Of a stretch of 64,000 nucleotides of DNA, positions 8,386 to 16,903 are shown in pieces. Both the position numbers and the translations under genes were made by a program. Position 1 is the stretch's first letter. Each line of letters starts with the position of its first letter. The stretch covers positions 1-64,000 of the forward strand of contig JBMNPM010000008.1 of NCBI GenBank assembly GCA_050943595.1. Reading direction: 5' to 3'. The stretch comes from JAXGXJ01 sp050943595. GTDB lineage: Bacteria > Actinomycetota > Thermoleophilia > RBG-16-64-13. The notes under the pieces are model-generated. The model was given only the letters and a program-made list of their open reading frames with translations, was not told where the DNA came from and searched no databases.

Positions 8386-10842
8386 TCACCGACCGGAAGC
8401 CGGTCCCCTCTTCTCTCCCTTCTCCAGAAGCGAGAGCGCAAGGACGGCGACATCGTCGCTGAGTGTCCCCTGGGAAAAGGCAAGTACTCGATTGATGATC
8501 ATTTGTGGAAGCTCCTCAGGACCGATGGGTGCGCTTTTGAGTAGGTTCATCAGGCGCTGCTGTCCAAAGAACTCTCCGTCTCGGCGGGCCTCGATCACCC
8601 CGTCGGTGTAGAGAAGTAGTAGGTCCCCGATATCGAGTGCAATCTCGGCAGGCTTCCAGACTGCATCAGGGTAGACGCCCAAAGGAGAAGAACCTGTGCC
8701 CAGCAGGAGGACCTCTCCTGAAGGGCGGCGAAGGAGCGTCTCCGGATGTCCGGCCGAGGCGTAGAGGAGCGTGCCGCTTATAGTATCGAGGATGGCGAGG
8801 AAGAGCGTCACGAAACCGGGAAGCTTCTTCTGCAGGAGAAGGGCATTCGTGCGTCGCAACGCCTGGTGTGGGTAGAGAGACTCGTGGATGAAGGCATGGA
8901 CCACATCCTTGACCAGCGTAGCGGTCCTGGCTGCCTCGATCCCGTGTCCGGAGACGTCTCCCACGAGGACGGCGATGGTGCGGTTGTTTATTTCGAAGGC
9001 GTCGTAGAAGTCGCCACCCACCCGTGCCGCTTCGGTGGCGGAGCGATAGAGATGCCCCACGTGGACGGGCCCCATCTCTGACGGGATGTTCAACAGGGCG
9101 AGTTGCAGACTTTCTGCTATCTTCAGCTGCTGGCGGTAGAGGCGTTCGTTCTCCCGGGCCAGGTCACGGTATCGTTCTTCGCTCTCGCGCAGTCTCTTTT
9201 CCCACCGTTGGTGTGCGGTCAGATCGTAGTAGTAGCAGACGACGCCAAAACGGCCGTCGGGCAGCACGATGCGCTCCAGATGCCAGTCGTAGGACTCGAC
9301 CTTCTCGATATCCCTTCGGTGCACCACTCTGTTTGGGGCGGCAAACGGTTCCCCCGTATCCAGCGTGTGCCTGAAGTGGCCTATCGTCTCGCCTGCGAAG
9401 GGCTCAGGCCACATGGTGTGCAGACAGATGTCTAGAGGTGTCCCGATGAGCGGTGGCGGAACGTTTCGGAAGGCTCTGCGTGCGCCCAAGCTGGCGTTAC
9501 GTATCTTGAAGTCGGAGTCGACGACATAGATGCCCATCGGGTTGTTCTCGATAAGCTTGGCAAAAGTCTCGCTGCTTCGTCGCAATCGCTCTTCGGCCTG
9601 TTTGCGCTCAGTGACATCGGTGAGGATCATCCCGAAGCGGTTTTTGACGGGTAGAGGGAATGCATGGACTTCGAGCCAGCGACTATGCGTGGCCAGGTAC
9701 TCGGTGAATCTTTGCGGCTCGTTGCTCTGTACGATGGCGCCGCATCGCTCGATCTGTGCCGATCCGATCGTTTCGAGGAACTCGGTCGCCCGTTTGCCGA
9801 TGACCGCTTCTGAACTCAGACCCGACTGCTTCTCGTACGCCTGGTTGATCTGCAAAAACACGTAGTCGATGGGCTTACCCTCTGGGTCGAACACCATCTC
9901 CGCGACCACGAAGCCGTCCTCCATCGCTTCAAAGAATGCACGAAAACCTTCCTCACTCGTCTCCAGTCGCCTGCGTTCGGCCTTCATCTCCCGGGCGAGG
10001 GTATCTGCTCGGCGTCGTTCGTGCACTTGTTCTGTCACGTCTTCCGCGACTCCCAGTATGTCAAACGGAGGCGTCCTATCTCTGCCGCGCAAGGGGAGCA
10101 CTTCCCAGCGCCAGTAGGTGGTGCCGCGCTCAAGACCGGTGAGCTCATATTCGTCGCCTGAGTCTTTGGTGCCGTCCTCGGAGACGGAGCGTAGCTTGGC
10201 CACAAACTCGGCCTTCTGCATTCCGGAGACCACCTCCCCGAAGAAGAGGCCGGTCAGGTCCCGGGCGCGGTGGGCGGGATCCAGAAATGTGCGGGTAGCG
10301 TGGTTTGCCCAGCGGAAGCGGAGATCGGGTCCAAGGACGTACATGCCTACAGGTGCGTTCTCGGTGATAGAGGAGATGAGCTCGTTGCTGTCGATCAAGT
10401 CCGTGACAGAAGGGGGGAGCGGTTCGGCTCCGTAGTCCCGGTCTGCTCCGGGAAGGTAGAAGGTGAGCGTGACCAGGGTGCCGCCGTCGGGTCTTGAGTA
10501 GAGGGCCAGGTGATCGGAGAGTTTAGCCATGAGAGGTAGACCAAGACCGCGAGGGGTGCTCTGTTTGAGGCGATTGGGTGCTTGGAACTCTCCCGGTCCG
10601 GCGACCTGCACCTCTAAGCGGTCGGGATAGAGAGAGGTCCTTATCTCGACTGTGTCTTTCACGCATGCATGCTCGATGGCGTTGGCGGTGGCCTCTGAAG
10701 AGACCACGCTTATGTCGAAGACGCGCTCCGGGGAAAAGCCGGCCTCCGTAGCCACTTCGATCACCAGTTGACGAGCGGGAGCCAGTCCCGCCATGTCGGG
10801 CGAAAGGGTGAGCGAGCGGACAATAGGTTTAACGGGCGTCAT
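8386..10842 (-). CDS. HATPase-PAS-PAS-PAS-SpoIIE phosphatase sensor
   Basis: An 818-residue cytosolic signalling protein. Residues about 1-130 are an RsbW-like ATP-binding domain (N box SSEATANAIEHA, later RGLGLPLMAKLSDH). Three PAS modules follow at about 150-275, 300-420 and 430-560, opening with ENAPVGMYVLG, a divergent AFFEAMEDGFVVAE and ENNPMGIYVVD. After a coiled coil comes a SpoIIE-type PP2C phosphatase (about 590-815; GGDFYDAF, VGDVSGHG, LLYTDGV, DDVAVLAL). Anti-sigma-kinase-like and phosphatase activities opposing each other in partner switching are thus combined in one chain. The ligand of the PAS domains is unknown. It is a single gene facing the glycosyltransferase tail to tail. 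No sigma or anti-anti-sigma gene is adjacent. Confidence 0.9.
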   Translation of the reverse strand: MTPVKPIVRSLTLSPDMAGLAPARQLVIEVATEAGFSPERVFDISVVSSEATANAIEHACVKDTVEIRTSLYPDRLEVQVAGPGEFQAPNRLKQSTPRGLGLPLMAKLSDHLALYSRPDGGTLVTLTFYLPGADRDYGAEPLPPSVTDLIDSNELISSITENAPVGMYVLGPDLRFRWANHATRTFLDPAHRARDLTGLFFGEVVSGMQKAEFVAKLRSVSEDGTKDSGDEYELTGLERGTTYWRWEVLPLRGRDRTPPFDILGVAEDVTEQVHERRRADTLAREMKAERRRLETSEEGFRAFFEAMEDGFVVAEMVFDPEGKPIDYVFLQINQAYEKQSGLSSEAVIGKRATEFLETIGSAQIERCGAIVQSNEPQRFTEYLATHSRWLEVHAFPLPVKNRFGMILTDVTERKQAEERLRRSSETFAKLIENNPMGIYVVDSDFKIRNASLGARRAFRNVPPPLIGTPLDICLHTMWPEPFAGETIGHFRHTLDTGEPFAAPNRVVHRRDIEKVESYDWHLERIVLPDGRFGVVCYYYDLTAHQRWEKRLRESEERYRDLARENERLYRQQLKIAESLQLALLNIPSEMGPVHVGHLYRSATEAARVGGDFYDAFEINNRTIAVLVGDVSGHGIEAARTATLVKDVVHAFIHESLYPHQALRRTNALLLQKKLPGFVTLFLAILDTISGTLLYASAGHPETLLRRPSGEVLLLGTGSSPLGVYPDAVWKPAEIALDIGDLLLLYTDGVIEARRDGEFFGQQRLMNLLKSAPIGPEELPQMIINRVLAFSQGTLSDDVAVLALSLLEKGEKRGPASGR

Positions 10843-10995
10843 GCTTTACAGACTACCTCACAGACCTGATAAGCACCTAAAAAGCGAGGCCGTGCGGTTC
10901 CTGGTTGTGGCCCTGCCGGCGACTCTGCCGGGGCCCATCATGAGGGCTAAGCGATAGTCACTAGAGTGGTCCCGGGCCAATGCAGGGAGCACAAC

Positions 10996-11229
10996 GTGGG
11001 GATTGCCCAGTATAGGGGTGCGCCTCCGCAGGACTGCGGGTTCCTGCTCTACCGTTTGTGCAGTTGGCTCAACGGTTTGGAGTTATCCAACGAGGGAGAG
11101 GGCACCCAGTTCGCGCTTGCCCGAGATCTCAACGCACTTCGAAAGATGGGGCTAATACTGCGAGAAGGGAAATGCTACAGGCCGAACCGAGATTTGATAA
11201 AGGCCTGGATTCCGCCTCGTTCAGCGTAG
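10996..11229 (+). CDS. Small winged-helix-like hypothetical protein
   Basis: A possible 77-residue protein starting at GTG 10996 behind GGGAG at 10984-10988; the frame also opens earlier at GTG 10966. Its second half (ALARDLNALRKMGLILREG, then KCYRPNRDLIKAWI) reads like the recognition helix and wing of a small winged-helix DNA-binding protein. I cannot name a family. It is isolated between two minus-strand genes, and its codon use is less GC-biased than that of its neighbours, so it could be a remnant. Treat as tentative. Confidence 0.35.
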   Translation: MGIAQYRGAPPQDCGFLLYRLCSWLNGLELSNEGEGTQFALARDLNALRKMGLILREGKCYRPNRDLIKAWIPPRSA

Positions 11230-11262
11230 CTGGGGATAATCCAAGGGGCCACCGGACGGTCG

Positions 11263-11712
11263 CTACCGCGCACGCCGCGAAGAAGAGGAGCCCCTGCGGC
11301 GAGATTCGGTGGCCGATTCCTTTTTCGTCGGTGTAGAGGCCGGCCGAGGAGCGGAGCCGCCGTCGAAGCCGATGAGCCAACTGATGGTGCCGGTCACCAA
11401 GGTCACGAACGCGGCCGTCAGGAGTACCCACCCGAAACCGGTCGTGGAAACCGCCCCTGCCCATGTGAGTACCTGCATGACAAAGGCGTTGATCAGCACT
11501 GTCAGCCCGGTTACCAGAGCAGTGGTGAACGGTTTGGTACGCGCCCGTCGCAGGGGACGGACCAAGCTGTTGCCGAACCCGAGCAGCAACGCCAGAATGA
11601 CCGCTGCCCAGACTCCTCGCAACACGAAACGGCCATGCAGCACTGAATCGACCAGGTAGAGTGCAAGGAATGTGGCGACGGTGTTGGCGATAAAACGCTG
11701 CGCGAATCTCAT
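11263..11712 (-). CDS. Phage holin family 4-like membrane protein
   Basis: A 149-residue integral membrane protein with four hydrophobic segments and a basic, Ser/Arg-rich cytoplasmic tail (ends SRRRGSSSSRRAR). The layout, with an Asn in GFGNSLVRPL after TM2 and INAFVMQVL in TM3, matches the 'phage holin family 4' (DUF360-like) membrane proteins that are common in actinobacterial chromosomes and are usually not phage genes. The function is unknown. Its ATG overlaps the TGA of the pafBC-like gene in ATGA (11709-11712), so the two are translationally coupled on the minus strand. It is the last gene of that unit. Confidence 0.75.
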   Translation of the reverse strand: MRFAQRFIANTVATFLALYLVDSVLHGRFVLRGVWAAVILALLLGFGNSLVRPLRRARTKPFTTALVTGLTVLINAFVMQVLTWAGAVSTTGFGWVLLTAAFVTLVTGTISWLIGFDGGSAPRPASTPTKKESATESRRRGSSSSRRAR

Positions 11713-13787
11713 AAGGTGCGCGCTCCGGCGGATCCAATCGGCGGATGCGCGTAGTGTTCTAGGAGTGCTACGGCCAGGTCATGGACGGCGGCTCGGACCG
11801 AGCCGGGATCGTCCAGTACGGCTTCGCCTAAGAAGCGCAGCACCTCTCGTGCCATCCACCGCTCGTCGAGGTAGGGCATGCGTGTGGCAAGTGTGCCGTC
11901 GGCCAGGGTCTCGACGGCGAGACCTCTATCCTCCAGGTGTGCGCGCCATCGGGGGAGGAAACGGATAGATGCCCATGAGGCCGACGGGGCGGGGGAGAGA
12001 GGCATTCCGGCCAAGCGGGAACTCAAATCGACGCCGGGTCGCCTAGTGAAGACCTTCTCAGTGGTGCGGGCGGAACGGATGAGTTCCAGCTTGAAGGTGC
12101 GCTGAGCATCGGCTTTCAGGCAGTATGCCTCCACGTACCAACCATCCCTGGATCGGAACAGCAGATAAGGTTCGATGAGGCGGGAAGCCAGTTCGCTACG
12201 CGTGGGGGTGAAGTAGTCGATGGTGACGATGCGGTTGTTGCGGATGCCGTCGCTGAGGGCCGCCATGACATCAGGGGCCGGCGGCATCACGTCGTCTACC
12301 ATGAGAAAGTCCGTCGCACTATCGCCTACGAGAGCGGCGATCTTCGCGCGTACCGAGGACAGAGACTCCACACCCTGTAGGTCTATGGTGCCGCCCAGCA
12401 GGTCGATAGCCAGCAGCAGGCTGCGGGCCATGAGGGGCGACAGGCGGGCGGGACGGACGAAGGTATCGGCCATGACGTCTCGAGTGACGTGGACGCCCCG
12501 GTCATCGGCCTCAGCAGTAAGCGCATAGGAGCCGCCGCCGAAATTCATGAGGTTGAGAATCGACAGGTCGTTCTCTATCTCGGTCCGGCTTAGTCCTAGA
12601 TCATCCTGCAGATCCGCCCAGGAGATCACGGCCGGCTGGTTATCAGCCACCAGATACTGCAGTAGCGCGAGGACGCTCGCAAGGTGTTCCGGAGCGATGG
12701 CGCCCGCGCCGGCCGGGAGGGAGCGGGGGGCTCGTCCGGTAGGTCCGGCGGGGGGTGTCACGACCGGCGGAGCGGCCGAGGGCGCGCCTTCGTGGGCGGC
12801 GCGGAGCTTCTCCAATCGCCGGCGCAGCCGATCTCGAAGTTCGCCGGGCTGCAACAACTCTGCGCAGTCTCCCAGACCGACGATCCAGGACAAGAGCACT
12901 TCCTCATCTGCATACGGGGCTGCGAATACAGTGCACTCCTGCTCGTCTTCACCAACCCGGCGGATATGAGGCTCCAAGCGGGACGCCCACCAGGATAAGT
13001 GCTCGTCGACACGTATCACGGCCGTGCCACACACGCGGCCGATGAGCCACGGGGGGCGGGCCCGGTAGGCAGTCGGATCGTAGTCGTCCGGGATCGAGAA
13101 GTCCCGCGACCTCTCGGTCAGAAAGCGGATCGCGCCCTCTATTCTGGCTACTCGAAAGGTACGGATGGCCTGGCGGGCGTGATCGAATCCAACCGTGTAC
13201 CAGCGTCCTTGGATCAGAAAAAGGCTGTAGGGATCGAATGTGCGCTGTTCGCTCGCCCCACTTGAGCTGGGGTAAGAGAAGCGGATGCTCTTACCGCGGG
13301 TGACCGCCTGCTCGAGGCGGGCGAGTTGTTTTCCGGCTCGGTGGAGGTCTTCGTCGGCCGCCAGGGCGACGGGCACTTGTTCCAGCTCGTCATGGAGGGG
13401 ATCGGGATGTCCGCTGAAGATGGCCGCCAGGGCCAGGCGGAGCGGGCGGGCGTAGGCAAACCGACCGTCAAGGGTCGCTAGGGCTAGAGCTAGAGTGTGG
13501 CGTTCGGTTGCGGTGAGTTCCAGATCGGGCAGACAGTAGTCCTCTTCCAGTAGGCGATACATTTGGAAGTCCGTACCTTCGGTAGGGCCGAGGGCACGGA
13601 CCTCGATGCCTATCTTCGCCAGATCAGCCCGGTCGCCGTAGAATCTGCGTGCGAACGTCTCGTCGTTCATGCCGTAGTAGCCCTCTACCGACTCCTGGAT
13701 CTCGCGCGCCGAAAAGGGTCGAGGTCTACTCAGGAGAAAGGAGAGGAGGGAAAGCTGCCGTATGAGCTTGTCCTCATCGCGACTCAT
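11709..13787 (-). CDS. pafBC: Fused PafB-PafC WYL-domain DNA-damage transcription regulator
   Basis: A 692-residue protein made of two similar halves. Each half has an N-terminal winged helix (about residues 5-65 and 375-440) and a WYL domain (about 160-235 and 525-600); the diagnostic triplets read WYT in GRWYTVGF and WYV in GWYVEAY. A Pro/Gly/Ala linker near 340-370 joins the halves. Mycobacterial PafB and PafC are separate proteins that act as a heterodimer, sense DNA damage (ssDNA) and activate RecA-independent promoters; natural fusions occur in other actinobacteria. The divergent neighbour is the addBA recombination nuclease operon, which fits a repair regulator. No Pup-proteasome genes are visible nearby, unlike in mycobacteria. 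Confidence 0.85.
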   Translation of the reverse strand: MSRDEDKLIRQLSLLSFLLSRPRPFSAREIQESVEGYYGMNDETFARRFYGDRADLAKIGIEVRALGPTEGTDFQMYRLLEEDYCLPDLELTATERHTLALALATLDGRFAYARPLRLALAAIFSGHPDPLHDELEQVPVALAADEDLHRAGKQLARLEQAVTRGKSIRFSYPSSSGASEQRTFDPYSLFLIQGRWYTVGFDHARQAIRTFRVARIEGAIRFLTERSRDFSIPDDYDPTAYRARPPWLIGRVCGTAVIRVDEHLSWWASRLEPHIRRVGEDEQECTVFAAPYADEEVLLSWIVGLGDCAELLQPGELRDRLRRRLEKLRAAHEGAPSAAPPVVTPPAGPTGRAPRSLPAGAGAIAPEHLASVLALLQYLVADNQPAVISWADLQDDLGLSRTEIENDLSILNLMNFGGGSYALTAEADDRGVHVTRDVMADTFVRPARLSPLMARSLLLAIDLLGGTIDLQGVESLSSVRAKIAALVGDSATDFLMVDDVMPPAPDVMAALSDGIRNNRIVTIDYFTPTRSELASRLIEPYLLFRSRDGWYVEAYCLKADAQRTFKLELIRSARTTEKVFTRRPGVDLSSRLAGMPLSPAPSASWASIRFLPRWRAHLEDRGLAVETLADGTLATRMPYLDERWMAREVLRFLGEAVLDDPGSVRAAVHDLAVALLEHYAHPPIGSAGARTL

Positions 13788-13826
13788 AGTGTAAGACTAA
13801 CCCAGAAGTGGCTTCCGGGTCGGTAT

Positions 13827-13849
13827 CTGTCCGGCCGGAGCCCTACAAT
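13827..13849 (+). promoter_or_regulatory. RecA-NDp-like (PafBC-type) promoter candidate for addBA
   Basis: CTGTCCGGC (13827-13835), then exactly 8 bases, then TACAAT (13844-13849). The published PafBC-dependent promoter pattern is TTGTCRGTG-N8-TANNNT: spacing and the -10 match fully, the upstream block in five of nine positions including the TGTC core. It sits between divergent pafBC and addB. Transcription would start about 6 bases before ATG 13862, giving a nearly leaderless mRNA. Confidence 0.4.
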
Positions 13850-13861
13850 GTGAGGGCCATC

Positions 13862-16800
13862 ATGGATGCCTGCCCTAACAGCTATTTCGACGCGTCGGAA
13901 TCCGGCGTACCCGGCCGCGATCGGCCGGATTCTCAGTACCCAGACGCCGGATGCTCCGCCGCCACCGAGTCCGTCTCGCAGCAGTCTGCAGTCGACCGGC
14001 CCGGGTTGCTCCTTGTCCTGGGGGGGCCTAACTCGGGCAAGCTCGGTCGCGTGGTTGCCTGGTGGCGGGAGTGGGCCGCTGCACGGCCTTTCATCGTGGC
14101 ACCGCGGGCGGCTGTGGCCGAGGCGATCACATTGGACATGGTGCAGCGTGAGGGCGTCCTTCTGGGAGCGGCGCAGCCTACGACGTTCGACGGTCTCGTG
14201 CGCGAGTTGCTTGGACACCGTTCTCCCTATGTAGGTGAGTTCCATCAAGATCTCATACTGGCGGAATTACTGTGCGGACTCCAGTCATCGGCTCTAGGCT
14301 CTTGTGCCAGGTCCCCGGGTCTGTTGACGACTGCGGGGGCCCTCCTGCGGCGCTTTGGAGAGAGTGGCCGTACCCCCGAGGAAGTGGCTGAGATTCTGGA
14401 GGGGTGGGCCCGTCGGGAGCCGGAGCAGGCCGGTCTGGCCGCCGATGTACAGCAACTGGTGACCGGATACGCAGCGGCCTGCGCCACACGCGGCTTAGTC
14501 GATCGCAATGCGGCCGTCTTGGAGGCGTGTGCGCACGTTGACGCGTGGGGGAGTCCTGTGGCCTTCTACGGCTTCACCTCTTTCACGGCGGCGCAACGCC
14601 GTCTCATTGAGACGTTGGCCGGGCGCGTGCCCGTGCTGATCACGTTCGACCATGAGCGAGGACGGTTGGCAAACCTGACCGGACGGGCGGAGGTCGATCG
14701 CTGGGAGCGGCTGGCTGATCACGTCAAAGAGATGCCACCGCAGACCCAAGCCTACTCATCCCCGGCCGTTGCCTACCTGGAGCGTCATTTTATGGACGAT
14801 GTTCCGCCTGCTGCTCCTGTCGCATCCAATGACGAGATGGAGGGGGTTCGGTTTCTGTTGGCCTCTGGGGAACGTAGCGAAGCCGAGTTGACGGCTCAGC
14901 ACGTGATGAGGCTTATACAACGTGGCTTCCGGCCCGGTGACATCGCGGTCGTCGTTCGGCGCACGGCGGTGCGCGGCAGGCTGCTCAGCCAGGTGTTCGA
15001 CTCCTGCGCGATTCCCTACAGGCTCGATGTCTCACTCCAGCTGGCCGAGACGGGGTTGGGACACGCCTTCCTACAGGCCTTGGGGGGGATAGAGAGGGGC
15101 GACGCGGACGCACTGCTCGCCTACCTCCACAGTCCTTACAGTGGACTGACCGGGGAGCAGACGGCGGAGATCGAGCTGCGCTACCGCAGGGGCGGAGTGC
15201 GCGACTCGACGGCGCTGGCCGCGCTCGTCGACCAGTTGCATCCCGGATTGTTGGAGTCGGTGCGGGCCGGGGTAGGGGGTGGGCCGGATGGGACGTGTGA
15301 TGTGGCCGCTTTGCGCCGACTTGCGCTCGGCATGTTGAAGGCGGGCCTCCATGGAGCGCGGTTGGTCGACGAAGATGCAGAGACCGACGTGCGGGCCTAT
15401 CGGGCGCTTACTGCGGCCTTGGCCGTCCTCCAGCAGGGGCCGGTCGAAGAGACGGCGATGCGGAGCGTACCCACCGAGACGTTGGTGGAGTGTCTGAGGA
15501 GGCTGCCGGTTCCCCGGGATGCCGGACGACATGACGACGCTGTTGCCATACTCAGCCCGGCGCGTGCTCGGGCCCGCCGTTTTGCCGTCGTCTTCATCCT
15601 TGGGTTAGTCGAAGGTGAATTCCCCGGCCCCGAAGACGTGCCGTCCCTACTCACAGAGACTCAGAAGCGAGGGATCGAAGCAGTGGCCGGAGAGGATCTG
15701 CTGAGCGAGGAGGTGGACGACGAGGCCGCCCTCTTCTTGAGTGCCTGCTCCCGTCCGTGGCAACTCCTTTACCTCAGCGCTCGAGACGCGGATGACGGCG
15801 GAGGTGAGGTCACGCCGTCTCACTTCTGGATCCGCGCTCGGGATTTGCTGGGGGACGGCGCCGGCGTGTGCGAAAGACGGACGCTGGCCGACGTGGTCTT
15901 TGCCGACCACTCCGCACCCGCTCTCCGCCACTATCGGAGGGCGCGTGCCGTTGCAACACGCGGCAGGTGGCGGTGGGCTCCTGCTGCGCTGCATGACCCG
16001 GCCGTTCTGGAGGAGTTGGCGACTCTGGACGGCTTCAGCCCCTCGGCCTTGGAGAGATACCTCGTGTGTCCCTTCGCCTGGTTTCTGGAGAGGATCGTGG
16101 GTGTGGAAGAGCGCACCCGGGAACTCGACGGCCGAGTGGTGGGCACCCTCTTTCATACCGCCGTCAGCCGCGTCTATCGCGCGCTGGAGAGCGAAGGCGG
16201 GTTACCGCTGCGGCCGGAGGGCGTATCCCGTGCTGTGCAACTGGCGGCTACGGTTATCGACGAGCTGCTGGCCGCCGATGACTGTCCGGGGACGGCGGCC
16301 GAAAAACGGATTGCGTCGTGGCGCATCAAGAAACTGTCCGATGCCCTCTTCGCCATGGAGGGGGTGGCCGGGAGCCGGTTGAGGCCGGCCGGCGTGGAGG
16401 TCGAGGTCGGTGGAAGGGATGGCGTAGATATAGGCGGCCTGCGTGTACGTGGTCGCATCGATAGGATCGACACCGATCCCGAGGGTGATGGTCTCTTTGT
16501 GATCGACTACAAGACCGGCAGAGCGCCGTCCGCCGGTCACATCGGGACCGCAGAAGCGCTACAGCTGCCGCTGTATCTCCTGGCTTTGCAGGCGGAACGG
16601 CCGGGAGTAGATCTCTTGGGTGGAGCTTATCTCTCCCCTGCCGAGCGAAAGCGCTCCGGCTTTCTCCTGGCCGGGAAGGCCGGGTTGCTCGGTGAGGATG
16701 ATGGGGGCTACCACGGGGGCTACCGCCGCCTCTCGCCTGCCGAGTTCGACGATCTCTGCCGATCGGCTCGTGATGTGGCGCTGCAGGCGGCTTCGGGCAT

Positions 16801-16903
16801 GCGTGCGGGCGCCATCGCCCCTCTTCCCGATCGTTCGTGTCCTTCGTGGTGTGCCTGGACCACCATCTGCCGTGCTGCTCGGGGGCGAGGTGGGGCCCGA
16901 TGA
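13862..16903 (+). CDS. addB: AddB-like helicase-nuclease subunit with Fe-S nuclease domain
   Basis: A 1013-residue AddB-type subunit. An N-terminal UvrD-like fold carries Walker A (GGPNSGK) but the rest of the motor is degenerate, as in AddB; FILGLVEGEFPGPED is the AddB-type motif VI region. The C-terminal PD-(D/E)XK nuclease shows GTLFH, GRIDRIDTD, VIDYKTG and QLPLYLL. A Cys before the nuclease (YLVCPFAWFL) plus three at the C-terminus (CPSWCAWTTIC) fit the AddB iron-sulfur staple. With AddA it resects double-strand breaks until a Chi-like site. ATG 13862 follows GAGGG at 13852-13856; GTG 13808 also opens the frame but contains the promoter candidate. It overlaps addA in ATGA. Confidence 0.88.
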   Translation: MDACPNSYFDASESGVPGRDRPDSQYPDAGCSAATESVSQQSAVDRPGLLLVLGGPNSGKLGRVVAWWREWAAARPFIVAPRAAVAEAITLDMVQREGVLLGAAQPTTFDGLVRELLGHRSPYVGEFHQDLILAELLCGLQSSALGSCARSPGLLTTAGALLRRFGESGRTPEEVAEILEGWARREPEQAGLAADVQQLVTGYAAACATRGLVDRNAAVLEACAHVDAWGSPVAFYGFTSFTAAQRRLIETLAGRVPVLITFDHERGRLANLTGRAEVDRWERLADHVKEMPPQTQAYSSPAVAYLERHFMDDVPPAAPVASNDEMEGVRFLLASGERSEAELTAQHVMRLIQRGFRPGDIAVVVRRTAVRGRLLSQVFDSCAIPYRLDVSLQLAETGLGHAFLQALGGIERGDADALLAYLHSPYSGLTGEQTAEIELRYRRGGVRDSTALAALVDQLHPGLLESVRAGVGGGPDGTCDVAALRRLALGMLKAGLHGARLVDEDAETDVRAYRALTAALAVLQQGPVEETAMRSVPTETLVECLRRLPVPRDAGRHDDAVAILSPARARARRFAVVFILGLVEGEFPGPEDVPSLLTETQKRGIEAVAGEDLLSEEVDDEAALFLSACSRPWQLLYLSARDADDGGGEVTPSHFWIRARDLLGDGAGVCERRTLADVVFADHSAPALRHYRRARAVATRGRWRWAPAALHDPAVLEELATLDGFSPSALERYLVCPFAWFLERIVGVEERTRELDGRVVGTLFHTAVSRVYRALESEGGLPLRPEGVSRAVQLAATVIDELLAADDCPGTAAEKRIASWRIKKLSDALFAMEGVAGSRLRPAGVEVEVGGRDGVDIGGLRVRGRIDRIDTDPEGDGLFVIDYKTGRAPSAGHIGTAEALQLPLYLLALQAERPGVDLLGGAYLSPAERKRSGFLLAGKAGLLGEDDGGYHGGYRRLSPAEFDDLCRSARDVALQAASGMRAGAIAPLPDRSCPSWCAWTTICRAARGRGGAR

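Noticed and set aside
11263..11712. Holin-like protein as evidence of a prophage
   Set aside because: No endolysin or phage structural gene is near; this family is common in ordinary actinobacterial chromosomes.
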